Virus record (IMG/VR): IMGVR_UViG_3300025133_006719
Coordinates: 1-64,000 of that record
From: a virus
Reading direction: 5' to 3' (one strand)
DNA length: 64,000 nucleotides
The translations under genes and the position numbers were made by a program. Of the stretch, positions 50,200 to 57,583 are shown piece by piece (the stretch's first letter is position 1; each line of letters starts with the position of its first letter). A model generated the notes under the pieces. The model ran no database searches. It saw nothing but the letters and a program-made list of their open reading frames with translations, and was not told the DNA's origin.

Positions 50200-50406
50200 A
50201 TGAATATCTCAGAGTTCGAAAGGACAAAGCCGGTTGAGACGATGCGGGAATTAAACCGCCTAATAAACAAATACACAATCATATCTAAAGATGAATCAGC
50301 GGAGGAAGACGTTAGTTCAAGCGTCCATCTCGTTACCTCACGTTTCTCTGAAGAAGTAAAAGATGATTTAGTTAAGTTTAAGGCGATATTCCATACAGGG
50401 ACTTAA
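50200..50406 (+). CDS. Small unknown protein before ThyX
   Basis: A 68-residue helical protein with an acidic middle. AAGGAC is found just upstream of the ATG. Its stop TAA overlaps the ThyX ATG. No family recognised. Confidence 0.5.
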   Translation: MNISEFERTKPVETMRELNRLINKYTIISKDESAEEDVSSSVHLVTSRFSEEVKDDLVKFKAIFHTGT

Positions 50407-51044
50407 TGAAAGTAAAGCTAGTATCCGTTACCTCCTCTAAAATAGAGGGCATGAATAACGCAGAGGAGATTATTGTCTACTGCGCTAGAGTTAGTAGTCC
50501 TAAAAACCAGTTAAATAAAGAGTCTTCTTCTAAATTATTAAGCTTTTTAATCAAACACGCGCATTGGTCTCCTTTTGAGTTAGCGTCGATGTGTTTAGAA
50601 ATAAAGACTAGTAGAGGTATAGCGGCCCAAATACTGCGCCATAGAAGTTTTAGCTTCCAAGAGTTTAGCCAAAGATATTCTGAAGTCCAAGGGTTGGAGC
50701 CTTTAGAGCTTAGAAAACAGGCCGATAAAAATAGACAATCAAGTTCAGATGCTTTTACAAATGGCTTATTAAATACAAAAGTTAGAGAACATACAGCTAA
50801 AAGCATATCTTTATATAATAGTTTAATTTCAGCCGGAGCAGCGAAGGAAAGCGCAAGGTTCATCCTGCCGCTAACAACAGAAACAACAATGTACATGCAG
50901 GGCTCAGTAAGAAGTTGGATACATTATATAAATTTAAGAGCTCAAGAAAACACACAAAAAGAGCACAGAGATATCGCCGAAGCTTGTAGGCAAATATTTA
51001 TTGAAGAATTCCCAAATATAAGCGTTGCATTAGAATGGAAATAA
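50406..51044 (+). CDS. thyX: Flavin-dependent thymidylate synthase
   Basis: A 212-residue ThyX: the signature RHRSFSFQEFSQRYS (RHR-x7-S) near residue 78, HWSPFELAS before it and a SVRSWIHYINLR segment near the end. It methylates dUMP to dTMP using folate and FAD. Together with dCMP deaminase and dUTPase it completes a dTTP route. Confidence 0.95.
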   Translation: MKVKLVSVTSSKIEGMNNAEEIIVYCARVSSPKNQLNKESSSKLLSFLIKHAHWSPFELASMCLEIKTSRGIAAQILRHRSFSFQEFSQRYSEVQGLEPLELRKQADKNRQSSSDAFTNGLLNTKVREHTAKSISLYNSLISAGAAKESARFILPLTTETTMYMQGSVRSWIHYINLRAQENTQKEHRDIAEACRQIFIEEFPNISVALEWK

Positions 51045-51718
51045 AACAATTAAAAGACTTTGATCTTGGGAGTTTTAAGGGGTCGTATCTTGAGAGCGAG
51101 ATAGAGAGCGGGGTGTACGACCCCGTCAAGGAAATAAAAGAAAATGATATAGTAGTAGATATGGGGGCCAGCACAGGGATTGTATCTTGGCTCGCCAAGG
51201 ATATGAAGCCCAAGCATATTTACATGTACGAGCCGTTTCCGAGCCACATACAAATAATTAAAGAAAACTTCAGCGGCCAAGATAATTGGACTCTTATCGA
51301 GAAAGCGGTTTCTAATGTTAGCGGCCAGCATCAAATAAGCTGGGAGGGAAACCCCATTGTTGAATCTACCACCTTCGCCGAGATTGCAAAACAGCACGAT
51401 AGGATAGATTTCCTAAAGATCGACATAGAAGGCGACGAATACCATGTCTTCACAGAAGAGAACTTAGATTATATAAATAACCACACAGGGATTATAGTTG
51501 TGGAATTCCATATGAGTAAAGTAGGGCTTAATTATACCAACGACAAAGAAAGGTTCCGAAACTTCAGGGATAACATCCTGCCCAAAATAAACAAACAAAT
51601 AACAGTTAACTCTACAGATATGACAGATATCAAATGGGATTTATATAATGAACACTTCATAGAGTATTATACTTGTGTAATATTTACTTTCAGACCTAGT
51701 GCACTACTAGAGAGCTAG
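51035..51718 (+). CDS. FkbM-type methyltransferase 1
   Basis: A 227-residue SAM-dependent methyltransferase: VVDMGASTGIVSWLA (SAM loop), YMYEPFP, and DFLKIDIEGDEYHVF with the FkbM-type D-x-E-G. Such enzymes methylate sugar hydroxyls. It overlaps ThyX by 10 bp. First of four FkbM-like genes in 5.5 kb. Confidence 0.8.
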   Translation: MEIKQLKDFDLGSFKGSYLESEIESGVYDPVKEIKENDIVVDMGASTGIVSWLAKDMKPKHIYMYEPFPSHIQIIKENFSGQDNWTLIEKAVSNVSGQHQISWEGNPIVESTTFAEIAKQHDRIDFLKIDIEGDEYHVFTEENLDYINNHTGIIVVEFHMSKVGLNYTNDKERFRNFRDNILPKINKQITVNSTDMTDIKWDLYNEHFIEYYTCVIFTFRPSALLES

Positions 51719-51720
51719 TC

Positions 51721-51783
51721 ATGTATAACTACGATATACTCCCAGAAGAAACCGAAGAAGAATACTTTGTGTGGGTTTGGTGA
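51721..51783 (+). other. Mini-ORF or displaced 5' end of the next methyltransferase
   Basis: ATG at 51721 encodes 20 residues (MYNYDILPEETEEEYFVWVW) and then meets TGA. It reads like a natural protein N-terminus, and the following frame lacks an ATG, so a one-base indel or frameshift near 51765-51783 may have split one gene. Confidence 0.4.
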
Positions 51784-52501
51784 TGCCGTGACAACGATTA
51801 AATTCCTAAAGAAGCTAAAAGCCCTAGGCTTCAATCCTGCAAACATTTTAGATATAGGAGCACATTGGGGCCGCTTCGGCGAACACTGTATTTCTGTATT
51901 TAAAAAGGCCAACATCATGATGGTCGAACCAATTAAATATAAAGAATTAAAAAAATCTTGCCAATCAAACCAGTTCTCGTGCAGAAACGTCTTATTGGAC
52001 GAGTGCGAGCAAATGCGTGACTGGCATGAAATGAGAGACACAGGAGATTCCATGTACAAAGAAAAGACGAGGTATTATGAGAATTGCGCTATCTACAAAC
52101 GGAAAACGACGACCTTAGATGTTGAGTTTCGTGGGTATTTTTCTTCAGGGCCAGAATTAATTAAAATAGATACACAGGGTGCAGAAATACCGATACTAAA
52201 AGGAGGGAAAGAAACTATTAGAAATAATGAAATAATTATAATGGAGGTACCTCTTGTAGGATCATACAATGAAAATGCTCCTAATTTTTCCGAGTATATT
52301 AGTTACTTAGATGACGCAGGGTACACTCCGCTAGAACTACTCAAACCCGGGGCCTTCTGCTACAGAGAGGTGACTAAGTGTATGACAGATGGTGCCGATT
52401 TCTCTATCCACACGGATATAGCTTTTATTAAAAAGGGGCATAAACTGCTTGATAAACAACAAGCCCAAATCTTAGAATTAGGAAAGCGTACTAATGAATG
52501 A
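51767..52501 (+). CDS. FkbM-type methyltransferase 2
   Basis: A 244-residue methyltransferase with ILDIGAHWGRFGEHC as SAM loop, MMVEPIKY and ELIKIDTQGAEIPIL. Start unclear: TTG at 51767 or GTG at 51785; the mini-ORF at 51721 may be the true N-terminus in another frame. Confidence 0.75.
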   Translation: MCGFGDAVTTIKFLKKLKALGFNPANILDIGAHWGRFGEHCISVFKKANIMMVEPIKYKELKKSCQSNQFSCRNVLLDECEQMRDWHEMRDTGDSMYKEKTRYYENCAIYKRKTTTLDVEFRGYFSSGPELIKIDTQGAEIPILKGGKETIRNNEIIIMEVPLVGSYNENAPNFSEYISYLDDAGYTPLELLKPGAFCYREVTKCMTDGADFSIHTDIAFIKKGHKLLDKQQAQILELGKRTNE

Positions 52502-53220
52502 AAAGCAAGAATTATAGGTGGCACATTGCTCATATAGAAGTTGCCCAAAAATTGTCTTCTTGGGACGAGGATTGCTTGGGGATCCTGCATAAAGGCATCA
52601 ATATTCCACAGTTAGACAAGAGCAAACCTCTTAATGTTATTGATGTAGGTGGTAATACGGGCATGTTTGTTGAATATTTACTTAATCATACTGAATATTC
52701 GCTAGACCGTGTGGTGATGTTCGAGCCAGTACCTCTGTATGCAAGATGGGCTAGTTTTAAATACTCCAAATTATTGTCAAAACCCTTCGTCCAGACTGTA
52801 GAGGCTGGATTGTCAGACGAAACAGGGGACTGCGAGATAGCTGTAAACAAAGATGGCAATCTAGGTTGGAACACGATGGTTCCGGAATGGAAGGAGAATT
52901 ACTTCTGTTCTGACAATATCATAAGAACTCGTGTTTTTAAATTTGATGATATTGTTGATACTTTTGAGTTGGATGGTATTGATTTAGTTAAAATAGATAC
53001 AGAAGGGTGGGAGCTTAATGTTATGAAGGGTATGCTTGAGAGCATAAAGAAATTTAAACCTGTTCTCCTTGTGGAAATAGCGGAAGGCAGTAACCACTTA
53101 AAAATAGATGAGCTAAAGTCTTTCTTGGGAGAGCTTCGGTCAATAGGATATGAATTTACCGAAAATTGGCCGGATAAGACTTTCGACTTAGCCCTTTCCG
53201 CCAATAATTCTACTCCGTAG
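52498..53220 (+). CDS. FkbM-type methyltransferase 3
   Basis: A 240-residue methyltransferase: NVIDVGGNTGMFVEYLL, VVMFEPVPLY and DLVKIDTEGWELNVM. Its ATG overlaps the preceding stop. It converges with the minus-strand gene whose stop begins at 53221, with no gap. Confidence 0.8.
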   Translation: MKSKNYRWHIAHIEVAQKLSSWDEDCLGILHKGINIPQLDKSKPLNVIDVGGNTGMFVEYLLNHTEYSLDRVVMFEPVPLYARWASFKYSKLLSKPFVQTVEAGLSDETGDCEIAVNKDGNLGWNTMVPEWKENYFCSDNIIRTRVFKFDDIVDTFELDGIDLVKIDTEGWELNVMKGMLESIKKFKPVLLVEIAEGSNHLKIDELKSFLGELRSIGYEFTENWPDKTFDLALSANNSTP

Positions 53221-53946
53221 CTATCTCCTACGGTGTTTTATAAAGAAATCTTTTTCTTGAGTTTGTTTGTGCCGTAAGCCCCATTGAGTGGGGTCGGGAA
53301 GAGCTGGAATTCGGAGCGACTTAGTTAATATGCTCCAGATAGCTTGGTCGTGACGATGCTCTATAAAACCTTGGAATTCGTCCTCTTGTGGCTCCGTATC
53401 CATTATAATTTCAGGGTCGCTCCCAAGCTCTAGCCATTTGTTTACAACTTCAAGGGAATAGTCAGTTCTCTTGACGACGGCAAAGCTGGCCATTCTTTGA
53501 TCGGAGTTGTAGATTCCCCGAGCAAATTCGGATTCCGCTGCGGCCCCTAATATTTTATGCGCGGCATTTTTGCGGCAATACTGATGTTCTTTATGATACC
53601 CCGCCATCTCAAAAGCAAACAGATTAAACTCTTCCTGTTTTAATTTTTTGATAATTAAGTCTAGGGGTTTGGGGTTGATAAATCGAGAACCCGCATCCGA
53701 ATAAAAAACTATATCCCCTTCTTGGGCTTCGCGCAAAGTTTTCGCTATAAAATAAGGTTTCCATAGCCAGTATCCAGCTCCTCTTTGCCGAGATAAAATA
53801 AGCTCATTCTTTGTAAGAAATTCTTCGTCTATGTGCTCTTTCTTATACTGAATGACAGCATCAAAGCCCATCTCAATCCCCGAAAGGGAGTTCTGTTTTC
53901 TAGATTCATAAAAAGCAAGATCTGCGTAATTGATCAAATAGTTCAT
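53221..53946 (-). CDS. Putative glycosyltransferase
   Basis: A 241-residue protein. GAGYWLWKPYFIAKTL, DIVFYSDAGSRFI and a late EHRHDQAIWSIL fit a small GT-A-like family in which YSDAG provides the acidic metal site. Family number not assigned. Single minus-strand gene converging on FkbM 3. Confidence 0.6.
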   Translation of the reverse strand: MNYLINYADLAFYESRKQNSLSGIEMGFDAVIQYKKEHIDEEFLTKNELILSRQRGAGYWLWKPYFIAKTLREAQEGDIVFYSDAGSRFINPKPLDLIIKKLKQEEFNLFAFEMAGYHKEHQYCRKNAAHKILGAAAESEFARGIYNSDQRMASFAVVKRTDYSLEVVNKWLELGSDPEIIMDTEPQEDEFQGFIEHRHDQAIWSILTKSLRIPALPDPTQWGLRHKQTQEKDFFIKHRRR

Positions 53947-53952
53947 GTGTAA

Positions 53953-53997
53953 TAAAAAACCCCCGGCGCAGGAAACAGGTAAAAGCGCCGAGGGTTT
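53953..53997 (-). terminator. Intrinsic terminator (minus strand)
   Basis: AACCCCCGGCGC (53958-53969) pairs with GCGCCGAGGGTT (53985-53996) with one mismatch; on the minus strand it is followed by a T-run. It ends the 54016 gene. Confidence 0.8.
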
Positions 53998-54015
53998 AGT
54001 TATGAAGAGATGCCC

Positions 54016-54219
54016 CTAAGCTCTTTGCTTAGTACCAGACATCTTTTTGACCAGCACTCTACCATCAGTAGAGTTAATAAAGCTGACACCGATGTTTCTC
54101 GCCGCCTTCCATTCAGACTTGTGCTGATTTGTCTTCTTCAGGTACTCAACGCGGTTAACCTTGAGCTTGTTATCTGTCGTCTCAGAGACGACTAGCCGAT
54201 ACGTCTTAGGTCTAATCAT
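54016..54219 (-). CDS. Small basic protein
   Basis: A 67-residue, Lys/Arg-rich protein (MIRPKTYRLVVSETTDNKL...). I start it at the ATG at 54219; an upstream ATG at 54279 would add a hydrophobic segment but collides with the divergent gene. A good terminator follows 20 bp downstream. TTATAT precedes the start. Function unknown. Confidence 0.6.
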   Translation of the reverse strand: MIRPKTYRLVVSETTDNKLKVNRVEYLKKTNQHKSEWKAARNIGVSFINSTDGRVLVKKMSGTKQRA

Positions 54220-54263
54220 GACAAATATAAGACCAGACAACAGCCCCAACCATTCAAATAAAA

Positions 54264-54272
54264 GTGTAATTA
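54264..54272 (+). promoter_or_regulatory. GTGTAAT-type putative late promoter
   Basis: GTGTAATTA, five bases before the ATG at 54278, identical to the 5656 site. Confidence 0.5.
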
Positions 54273-54277
54273 TAATC

Positions 54278-54586
54278 ATGGAAGAAGCAGCAAAAGGATT
54301 TATAGGTCAACACGGCTGGGTTTTTATGGCCGGAGTAGTAGCGATTATGTTTAACAGCTTGATTAGCAGCAGCGCTCAGGGGTTTTTACTTTGGTGGAGT
54401 AAGCAGTATCAAGCAGATGATATTGTAGTCATTGGAGGCAGAAGAGCCAGAATAGTCAGGATCGGAATGAGAGAAATGGTGGTATACTACGAGGACAGTT
54501 GTACAAAAGCCACATATCCTAATGAATCAGTCAGAGGTATGGGAATAGAGAAAGAAATAAAATCCATGAATTTCAATAAGAAGTAA
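54278..54586 (+). CDS. MscS-like mini-protein (one TM helix plus beta domain)
   Basis: A 102-residue protein. Residues 12-36 form one transmembrane helix (VFMAGVVAIMFNSLISSSA), followed by ADDIVVIGGRRARIVRIGMREMVVYYED, then YPNESV. That series resembles the MscS middle beta domain (GDxVxIxGxxGxVxxIxxxxTxI ... PN). The family's pore helix and cytoplasmic vestibule are missing. Role unknown; a membrane-anchored SH3-like scaffold is as likely as a channel. Confidence 0.55.
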   Translation: MEEAAKGFIGQHGWVFMAGVVAIMFNSLISSSAQGFLLWWSKQYQADDIVVIGGRRARIVRIGMREMVVYYEDSCTKATYPNESVRGMGIEKEIKSMNFNKK

Positions 54587-54609
54587 AACGTTTACACATA
54601 GAGGTTTAC

Positions 54610-54876
54610 ATGACCAGAGAAGAAGCAAATGCCCTAGAGGGCGATATCGCAAACGATGTTCTGAATAACTTTCCACTATCAGGCTTAGTAGTGCTGGCAA
54701 CAGACGCCGCGAAAAAAAGAGCCCATCAGATAATGGAGGAGAGCACAGATGAGGCCCTAACTGATATGCAAGGGAAGTATGCCGAGGCTAAAGCTAAATT
54801 AGAGGCCGAGAAGGCTAAGCAAGCAGCCACTGGCCACGGCAATGCAGATTCCAATTGCGATATGACCGAGGAATAA
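54610..54876 (+). CDS. Small coiled-coil protein
   Basis: An 88-residue protein with an Ala/Glu/Lys-rich coiled coil (KYAEAKAKLEAEKAKQAA) in its second half. No family recognised. Confidence 0.5.
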   Translation: MTREEANALEGDIANDVLNNFPLSGLVVLATDAAKKRAHQIMEESTDEALTDMQGKYAEAKAKLEAEKAKQAATGHGNADSNCDMTEE

Positions 54877-54878
54877 AA

Positions 54879-55172
54879 GTGACAAACACGGAAGTAAATA
54901 AAGTACATTCCGTTACATTTGATAACACTGTTACCGAGTATCACGAAGTTAACTTTGATTCATTATCTAATTTCCAAGAGCCCGTAATGCCAACAGAAAA
55001 TAATCAAGCATTAAAACTATTAGACCAAATAATAGAAATGGCAGACGAGCAAGACGCTGAGTACAAAAAGAAAATGAACGAATCTCCCTACGTTAAAGAT
55101 TGGGAACAGTCTTTTGGTGAAGGATGGATGCCCTTTCACCTAAAAAAACTAAAAGAACTTCTAACTCAATAA
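54879..55172 (+). CDS. Unknown acidic protein
   Basis: A 97-residue protein started at the GTG at 54879, two bases after the previous stop. The C-terminal half has a helical WEQSFGEGWMPFHLKKLKEL segment. Function unknown. Confidence 0.5.
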   Translation: MTNTEVNKVHSVTFDNTVTEYHEVNFDSLSNFQEPVMPTENNQALKLLDQIIEMADEQDAEYKKKMNESPYVKDWEQSFGEGWMPFHLKKLKELLTQ

Positions 55173-55763
55173 TTGAACGAAAAATTACCAAATAAACCAG
55201 TAATTACAGAGAATTTATTGCCAGATGACCTGTGTCGTTCATTAATCGAAGAATTCCAACATAAATCCGAAGTAGACTATACCAACCATCACAGAGGGTC
55301 AATTAGAGGCGGCATTCCCTCATACGCTCCGGGAGTAGGCAATCTGAGAGGCGACACACACCGCGAAGATTTTAAGTCTAGCTCTTACGTGCTTGTAAAC
55401 GATATTACTGGCCAAACTAAAGAAAAGTTGTTTAAAGTTATGCGAGAGAACAATATGCCATTTTCTTCGAAATCTTCCTGTATGTTTTATAGATGGTCAA
55501 CTTTTTCATATTACCCTACTCATGCGGATATGGGGATGGCCCGACTTGCTTCTATTTATTTAAATGAAGATTATCGCACATGTGACGGTGGGATGTACCT
55601 ATACAAGGACGACGAGAGAAACGAATGGATAGGTATAGAGCCTAGTTTCAATAAGTCTGTCTATTTCGACCAAACTAACCATCCTGAAGGAACTTTGCAC
55701 ATGGTAACCCCTGTAACCAGCAAAAAAGAAAGAATGTCCATTCAGATGTTCGAGGAAATGTGA
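55173..55763 (+). CDS. 2OG-Fe(II) dioxygenase
   Basis: A 196-residue oxygenase with H117-x-D119 in YPTHADMG, a GGMYLY strand near 139, H176 in TLHMVTPV and R187. Starts at TTG right after the upstream stop. Its N-terminus MNEKLPNKPVITEN contains the GCCAAATAA-associated peptide that also occurs in two mini-ORFs downstream. Confidence 0.8.
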   Translation: MNEKLPNKPVITENLLPDDLCRSLIEEFQHKSEVDYTNHHRGSIRGGIPSYAPGVGNLRGDTHREDFKSSSYVLVNDITGQTKEKLFKVMRENNMPFSSKSSCMFYRWSTFSYYPTHADMGMARLASIYLNEDYRTCDGGMYLYKDDERNEWIGIEPSFNKSVYFDQTNHPEGTLHMVTPVTSKKERMSIQMFEEM

Positions 55764-55789
55764 ATACAAAAATGCCAAATAAACCATAG
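55760..55789 (+). other. Mini-ORF MNTKMPNKP
   Basis: GTG at 55760 overlaps the stop of the dioxygenase gene and encodes nine residues that mimic its own N-terminus (NEKLPNKP). It looks like a remnant or a leader. Confidence 0.35.
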
Positions 55790-55792
55790 TAG

Positions 55793-56428
55793 ATGATCAC
55801 TAAGCTAGAAAGCGAGTTCATGCTTGCGGGTAATCGATGGTTTCGCGACGACGGCAACAATACCTTACGTCTAAATTATGATTTAAATTGTGACTCTATT
55901 GTATTTGACATAGGGGGTTATAAAGGAGACTTCGCTGAAGAAATGGTAAGACTATATGATTGCCATGTATATTTATTCGAGCCATCTGTAGAGTTTTTCA
56001 GGATCGCTCAAGCCCGGTTTTCTGCAAATAAAAAAGTAAAGTGCTTTAACTATGGTTTGTCTGATTCAAATTGTAAGATGATGTTGTCGAATGAGGGTAA
56101 CAAATCATCTGTAATGGATGTAAAGTCGCATCAAACAGGTTCCCAAGTTGATATACAAAACTTTAAAGATGTCTTTGATCGTGAAGGTATAGAAGATATT
56201 GATCTTATTAAAATAAATATAGAAGGTGGAGAATACCCCCTTATGCGTCACATAATTAAGGAAGGATTAGCTCCTCGCATTAAGAATTTTCAGGTTCAGT
56301 TTCACATAAAGGATTTCATTCCTAATGTGTCTAGTATGAGAGAAGATATTCAGCACGCACTTTCTGAGACTCACAATTTAGATTGGTGTTATACCTTTAT
56401 TTGGGAAAACTGGTCGTTAAAAGACTAA
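55793..56428 (+). CDS. FkbM-type methyltransferase 4
   Basis: A 211-residue methyltransferase: VFDIGGYKGDFAEEMV, YLFEPSVEF and DLIKINIEGGEYPLM. Most diverged of the four. Not preceded by Shine-Dalgarno. Confidence 0.78.
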   Translation: MITKLESEFMLAGNRWFRDDGNNTLRLNYDLNCDSIVFDIGGYKGDFAEEMVRLYDCHVYLFEPSVEFFRIAQARFSANKKVKCFNYGLSDSNCKMMLSNEGNKSSVMDVKSHQTGSQVDIQNFKDVFDREGIEDIDLIKINIEGGEYPLMRHIIKEGLAPRIKNFQVQFHIKDFIPNVSSMREDIQHALSETHNLDWCYTFIWENWSLKD

Positions 56429-56443
56429 TTGGTATAGATACTA

Positions 56444-56452
56444 GTGTAATAT
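56444..56452 (+). promoter_or_regulatory. GTGTAAT-type putative late promoter
   Basis: GTGTAATAT, 20 bases before the ATG at 56473, with AAGG between, so this copy would give a short leader with a ribosome site. Confidence 0.4.
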
Positions 56453-56472
56453 AACATAGTAAGGTAAATAAA

Positions 56473-56649
56473 ATGACATATTGGATTATATTAATACTAT
56501 CGTTAGCGCTTAATGGCGCTTTGGGGTACTGGATTTACACCCTTAAAAAGGCCGCATTTGCAAACGCAGCAACCGAAATAAAAGAAGCGGCTGAAGCGGT
56601 TAAGGATATTGGATCTAGAGATACAGAAGAAAGCTCCCAGAGAGTTTAA
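56473..56649 (+). CDS. 58-residue membrane protein
   Basis: Residues 3-24 form one transmembrane helix, followed by an Ala/Glu/Lys-rich amphipathic helix (FANAATEIKEAAEAVKDIG). It is too short for most gene finders but has a promoter-like element and AAGG upstream. Function unknown. Confidence 0.55.
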   Translation: MTYWIILILSLALNGALGYWIYTLKKAAFANAATEIKEAAEAVKDIGSRDTEESSQRV

Positions 56650-56657
56650 TCTATCAA

Positions 56658-56861
56658 ATGGGTGGAGTTTCTCAAATAAAAGACGCCCCAGAGGAGGAGC
56701 CAACAGACCCCACACTCCTCTTTCAAGAGAGGACTCTCACCTGTTTGAGGGAGCTTCAAAACGGCCTTTCTAACATGGAGGTGGTCGCAGAGAAAATGCA
56801 AGATTCTATTAACAGGATGAGATTTGATATTCATGGGGAGGATGTTGATGAAATTAGATAA
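56658..56861 (+). CDS. Small helical protein
   Basis: A 67-residue protein with a long helix (LRELQNGLSNMEVVAEKMQ). No family recognised. Confidence 0.5.
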   Translation: MGGVSQIKDAPEEEPTDPTLLFQERTLTCLRELQNGLSNMEVVAEKMQDSINRMRFDIHGEDVDEIR

Positions 56862-56868
56862 TTCAAAT

Positions 56869-56916
56869 ATGAATATAAAGAAGCCAAATAAAGTTATATC
56901 AGAAGAAAGATGTTAA
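56869..56916 (+). other. Mini-ORF MNIKKPNKVISEERC
   Basis: Fifteen codons from 56869 with a repeat copy at their start; the sequence parallels MNEKLPNKPVITEN of the 55173 dioxygenase. Its end overlaps the next ATG. Confidence 0.35.
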
Positions 56917-57317
56917 AAATGTTTAGAAGATTGTTCAGCAGAAAAAGAGAGTGTCCCGAATGTGGTTATCAAGGCTCATCTAGGGACTTTAAGAGAGTAA
57001 CCGTTTCAAATACGAACACAAAAAGGCCAAATAAAGCATCATGTTCCGGAACTTCTGGAACCTCTGGAACCTCTGGAACCTCCGGTGAAGCCCCTACGCA
57101 AACAAGGGCAAAACGGAAAAATAGAAGAGCTTCTACAAGCGGAACAAGCGGAACAAGCGGAACAAGCGGAAGCCCTAGCACCCCGAAGGCGAAAGCAAAA
57201 ACGCCAAATAAGAATACAAAAACGCCAAATAAGAATAGTAGCTCATCTGGCGAAGGAACTACCTCTGGAACCAGCGGAGATGGCGATTCTACCTCTGGCA
57301 GTTCTGGTGTAATTTAA
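56910..57317 (+). CDS. Protein with GTS repeats
   Basis: A 135-residue protein: a basic N-terminus with CPECGYQG (one CxxC pair), then low-complexity arrays of Gly-Thr-Ser (SGTSGTSGTSG) twice, separated by a basic segment, then PNK repeats and a final Gly/Ser/Thr tail. Similar GTS-rich stretches are found in predicted tail or surface proteins of environmental phages; this is from memory, not a search. Confidence 0.6.
   Translation: MLKMFRRLFSRKRECPECGYQGSSRDFKRVTVSNTNTKRPNKASCSGTSGTSGTSGTSGEAPTQTRAKRKNRRASTSGTSGTSGTSGSPSTPKAKAKTPNKNTKTPNKNSSSSGEGTTSGTSGDGDSTSGSSGVI
57048..57170 (+). repeat. Two 9-bp tandem arrays coding GTS repeats with different codons
   Basis: 57048-57083 is four copies of GGAACCTCT (two diverged) and 57135-57170 is four copies of ACAAGCGGA. 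Both give Gly-Thr-Ser but with TCT versus AGC for Ser and ACC versus ACA for Thr. Confidence 0.85.
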
Positions 57318-57329
57318 TAAAATAAGATT

Positions 57330-57542
57330 ATGAGTGATAAAGTAGACCCCCATTATATTCAACATACAACTGGCGAAGAATCAACCTCTGGTACTTCTGG
57401 CGATGGCACTTCTGGTACTTCTGGCGAGCCTCCAGCACCAGCACCAGCACCGACTCCCGATGAGGGAACTTCTGGTGAGGGAACCTCTGGCACTTCTGGC
57501 GATGGTTCATACGGTCAACCAGAGGCGAGCCAAAGAGTCTAA
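57330..57542 (+). CDS. Second GTS-repeat protein
   Basis: A 70-residue protein made almost only of GTSG, EGTSG and Pro/Ala repeats. It must be disordered or fibrous. It shares its repeat type with its upstream neighbour. Confidence 0.55.
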   Translation: MSDKVDPHYIQHTTGEESTSGTSGDGTSGTSGEPPAPAPAPTPDEGTSGEGTSGTSGDGSYGQPEASQRV

Positions 57543-57583
57543 AAAAGAGAGTAGCGACCCTGAATTAAAATCCTTTTTTATTC

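Larger units (their letters stand above)
55188..57232 (+). repeat. Dispersed repeat AACAAAAANG-CCAAATAA, six copies (a seventh at 49920)
   Basis: CCAAATAA preceded by A-rich GAAYACAAAAA occurs at 55188, 55775, 56884, 57027, 57204 and 57225, and with ATG at 49920. In coding context it reads N-x-K-x-P-N-K. The last two copies form a 21 bp tandem repeat. Confidence 0.6.

Noticed and set aside
53947-53955. GTGTAATAA on the plus strand as a late promoter
   Set aside because: No plus-strand gene follows; it leads into a terminator stem of the opposite strand.
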